Shown piece by piece: positions 5,162 through 6,127 of a stretch of 6,127 nt of DNA. The stretch is taken from the NCBI GenBank assembly GCA_003455275.1, contig DMRR01000083.1, positions 1 through 6,127 on the forward strand, in the 5' to 3' direction. This DNA is from Bacteroidota bacterium (lineage in GTDB: Bacteria > Bacteroidota > Bacteroidia > Chitinophagales > UBA10324). The position numbers were made by a program, and so were the translations under genes. Position 1 is the stretch's first letter. Each line of letters begins with the position of its first letter. Below the pieces are notes generated by a model that worked only from the letters and a program-made list of their open reading frames with translations, made no database searches and was not told the origin of the DNA.

Positions 5162-5473
5162 TTAAACAACAGCAGGTGGACCGCGTAACTGAAAATGAAA
5201 CTGAAATAATTGCCCTTTAAAAAGAACGGGTTGAATAATTTTTTCATTCAGAATGAATTCTGATGAAGGAGGAAAAATAATTTGCGCAGCTGTGAAAGCC
5301 GGAAGATTATCCTGCAAACTTTCGCAGTGAATGTGATGAATGGAAATATGTGTTCCACTTGCAGGATGCTCAATGGTATCTTCATGACCTGTACACTCAT
5401 GTATAAGTTCAGGAATTATAGCTTGAACAAACAATGACAGCAAAAGAAAAATGCCAACCTTTCTGAGTTTCAC
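5162..5473 (-). CDS. Small exported or membrane-anchored His/Cys-rich protein of unknown function
   Basis: About 103 residues from GTG at 5473-5471 to TAA at 5164-5162. A TTG at 5494-5492 would add seven residues, but it coincides with a promoter-like TACTTTTGC box, so the GTG is preferred. Counting from the TTG, a basic start is followed by one hydrophobic segment (about 13-30, VGIFLLLSLFVQAIIPEL), either a signal peptide or a membrane anchor. Next is a dense cluster of possible metal ligands within 26 residues: H32, C34, H37, H43, H49, H53, H54, H56 and C57. The protein ends LRGPPAVV. Small exported proteins with an HxC cluster and an RGPP end occur near metal or TonB-dependent transport genes in Bacteroidota and, as DUF2946-type proteins, in Proteobacteria; this resemblance is from memory and not tested. 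It lies upstream of the barrel gene on the same strand. A role in envelope metal binding or sensing is inferred. Confidence 0.7.
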   Translation of the reverse strand: MKLRKVGIFLLLSLFVQAIIPELIHECTGHEDTIEHPASGTHISIHHIHCESLQDNLPAFTAAQIIFPPSSEFILNEKIIQPVLFKGQLFQFHFQLRGPPAVV

Positions 5474-5490
5474 TTTTAGTTTCTTCAGAG

Positions 5491-5499
5491 GCAAAAGTA
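5491..5499 (-). promoter_or_regulatory. Bacteroidota-type -7 promoter box upstream of the small His/Cys gene
   Basis: The - strand reads TACTTTTGC at 5499-5491, a perfect match to the TAnnTTTG(C) -7 element recognised by the primary sigma factor of Bacteroidota. I do not see a good TTTG at the -33 position about 19 bp upstream, so support is partial. Transcription would begin near 5485, after the TTG at 5494 and shortly before the GTG at 5473. It lies between rny and the small gene, so the metal cluster would have its own promoter. Confidence 0.4.
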
Positions 5500-5554
5500 A
5501 ATTTCGCTTTTAATACAGTGCATTAAAAAAAAATGGAAGCTTATCAATATTATT

Positions 5555-6127
5555 TTATCTGGCAAAATTCACTGCACGCTTCTCTCGAATTACAGTTACT
5601 TTAATCTGGCCGGGATAAGTCATTTCAGTTTGAATTTTTTGCGCCATCTGAAACGATAAGTCTTCTGCTTGTTTATCCTGAACTTTATCAGCTTCCACAA
5701 TCACACGCAATTCTCTGCCTGCCTGAATGGCATAAGCTTTTTCAACTCCTTCATAACTCATAGCTATTGTTTCCAGGTCCTTCAATCGCTTCAGGTAGCT
5801 GTCCATCATTTCGCGCCGCGCACCTGGCCGAGCCCCGCTGATGGCGTCACATGCCTGAACAATAGGTGAAATAACAAATAACATTTCCATTTCATCATGA
5901 TGCGCGCCTATTGCATTCACAATTGCGGGGCTCTCCCCAAATTCTTCAGCGAGTTTAGCTCCAAGCAATGCATGACTGAGTTCAGTTTCCTTGTCCGGAA
6001 CTTTACCAATATCATGAAGCAATCCTGCACGCTTTGCCATCTTCGGATTGATTCCAAGTTCTGATGCCATCACAGCACAGAGGTTTGCAGTTTCTTTAGA
6101 GTGTTGCAAAAGATTTTGCCCGTATGA
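5555..6127 (-). CDS. rny: Ribonuclease Y, C-terminal part (truncated by window edge)
   Basis: The frame is open from the right edge (first codon at 6127-6125) to TAA at 5557-5555, giving 190 residues beginning [13 protein letters not shown]. The TTG at 6109 is an internal leucine. RNase Y is a membrane-anchored endoribonuclease that starts mRNA decay. The piece contains the HD metal-dependent hydrolase domain: H9 (LLQHS), H38-D39 (GLLHDIGK), H76-H77 (GAHHDEME) and D94 ([13 protein letters not shown]). The C-terminal region has [18 protein letters not shown] and [20 protein letters not shown], close to the end of known RNase Y proteins. The family is usually a little over 500 residues, so the N-terminal membrane anchor, coiled coil and KH domain should lie to the right of the window. 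Its stop is followed by about 60 bp with a T9 tract (5533-5525, - strand) but no convincing GC stem, before the small His/Cys gene. Confidence 0.96.
   Translation of the reverse strand, partial: SYGQNLLQHSKETANLCAVMASELGINPKMAKRAGLLHDIGKVPDKETELSHALLGAKLAEEFGESPAIVNAIGAHHDEMEMLFVISPIVQACDAISGARPGARREMMDSYLKRLKDLETIAMSYEGVEKAYAIQAGRELRVIVEADKVQDKQAEDLSFQMAQKIQTEMTYPGQIKVTVIREKRAVNFAR

Noticed and set aside
5525..5554. Terminator for rny at the T9 tract (- strand)
   Set aside because: The T run at 5533-5525 is preceded only by a 6-bp AAGCTT palindrome with no loop and no GC stem. Termination here is possible but not supported by structure.

Overview
The window looks like chromosomal DNA from a member of the Bacteroidota. 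The genes have little Shine-Dalgarno signal and A/T-rich spacers. One TAnnTTTG-type promoter box is visible. The encoded proteins (CysD, CysN without a fused APS kinase, RNase Y, an outer-membrane barrel with a C-terminal aromatic residue, a small exported protein ending in LRGPP) fit that group. This is inferred from reading the sequence; no database search was possible.

Layout. Left part, + strand: the 3' end of cysD (1-578) and a complete cysN (667-1932), the two subunits of ATP sulfurylase, which makes adenosine 5'-phosphosulfate in sulfate assimilation. Positions 1933-2056 separate converging genes and hold three short palindromes about 30 bp apart that look like REP elements. Middle part, - strand, read from right to left: a small exported His/Cys-rich protein (5473-5162), an outer-membrane beta-barrel (5070-3913), a periplasmic metal-binding protein of the ZnuA/TroA type (3879-2974) and a ZnuB/TroC-type permease (2884-2057). 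Together these look like a metal (probably zinc) uptake module spanning both membranes. No ATPase gene lies in it. Right edge, - strand: the C-terminal part of RNase Y (rny, 6127-5555), probably a separate transcription unit.

How the genes work together. The barrel would let metal or a metal complex through the outer membrane, the ZnuA-like protein would capture it in the periplasm, and the permease would carry it through the inner membrane, powered by an ATPase encoded elsewhere. The small His/Cys protein may bind or sense metal in the envelope.

Unexplained structure. Three intergenic spacers (579-666, 2885-2973, 3880-3912) and the 3' end of the permease gene are built from degenerate 7-bp tandem repeats. 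In the sense direction of the next gene they read as TCAAAAA- or TCACTTT-like heptamers running up to the start codon. These heptamer tracts and the REP-like cluster are the most unusual features. I see no CRISPR array, transposase, tRNA, rRNA or clear riboswitch, and no completely new system.
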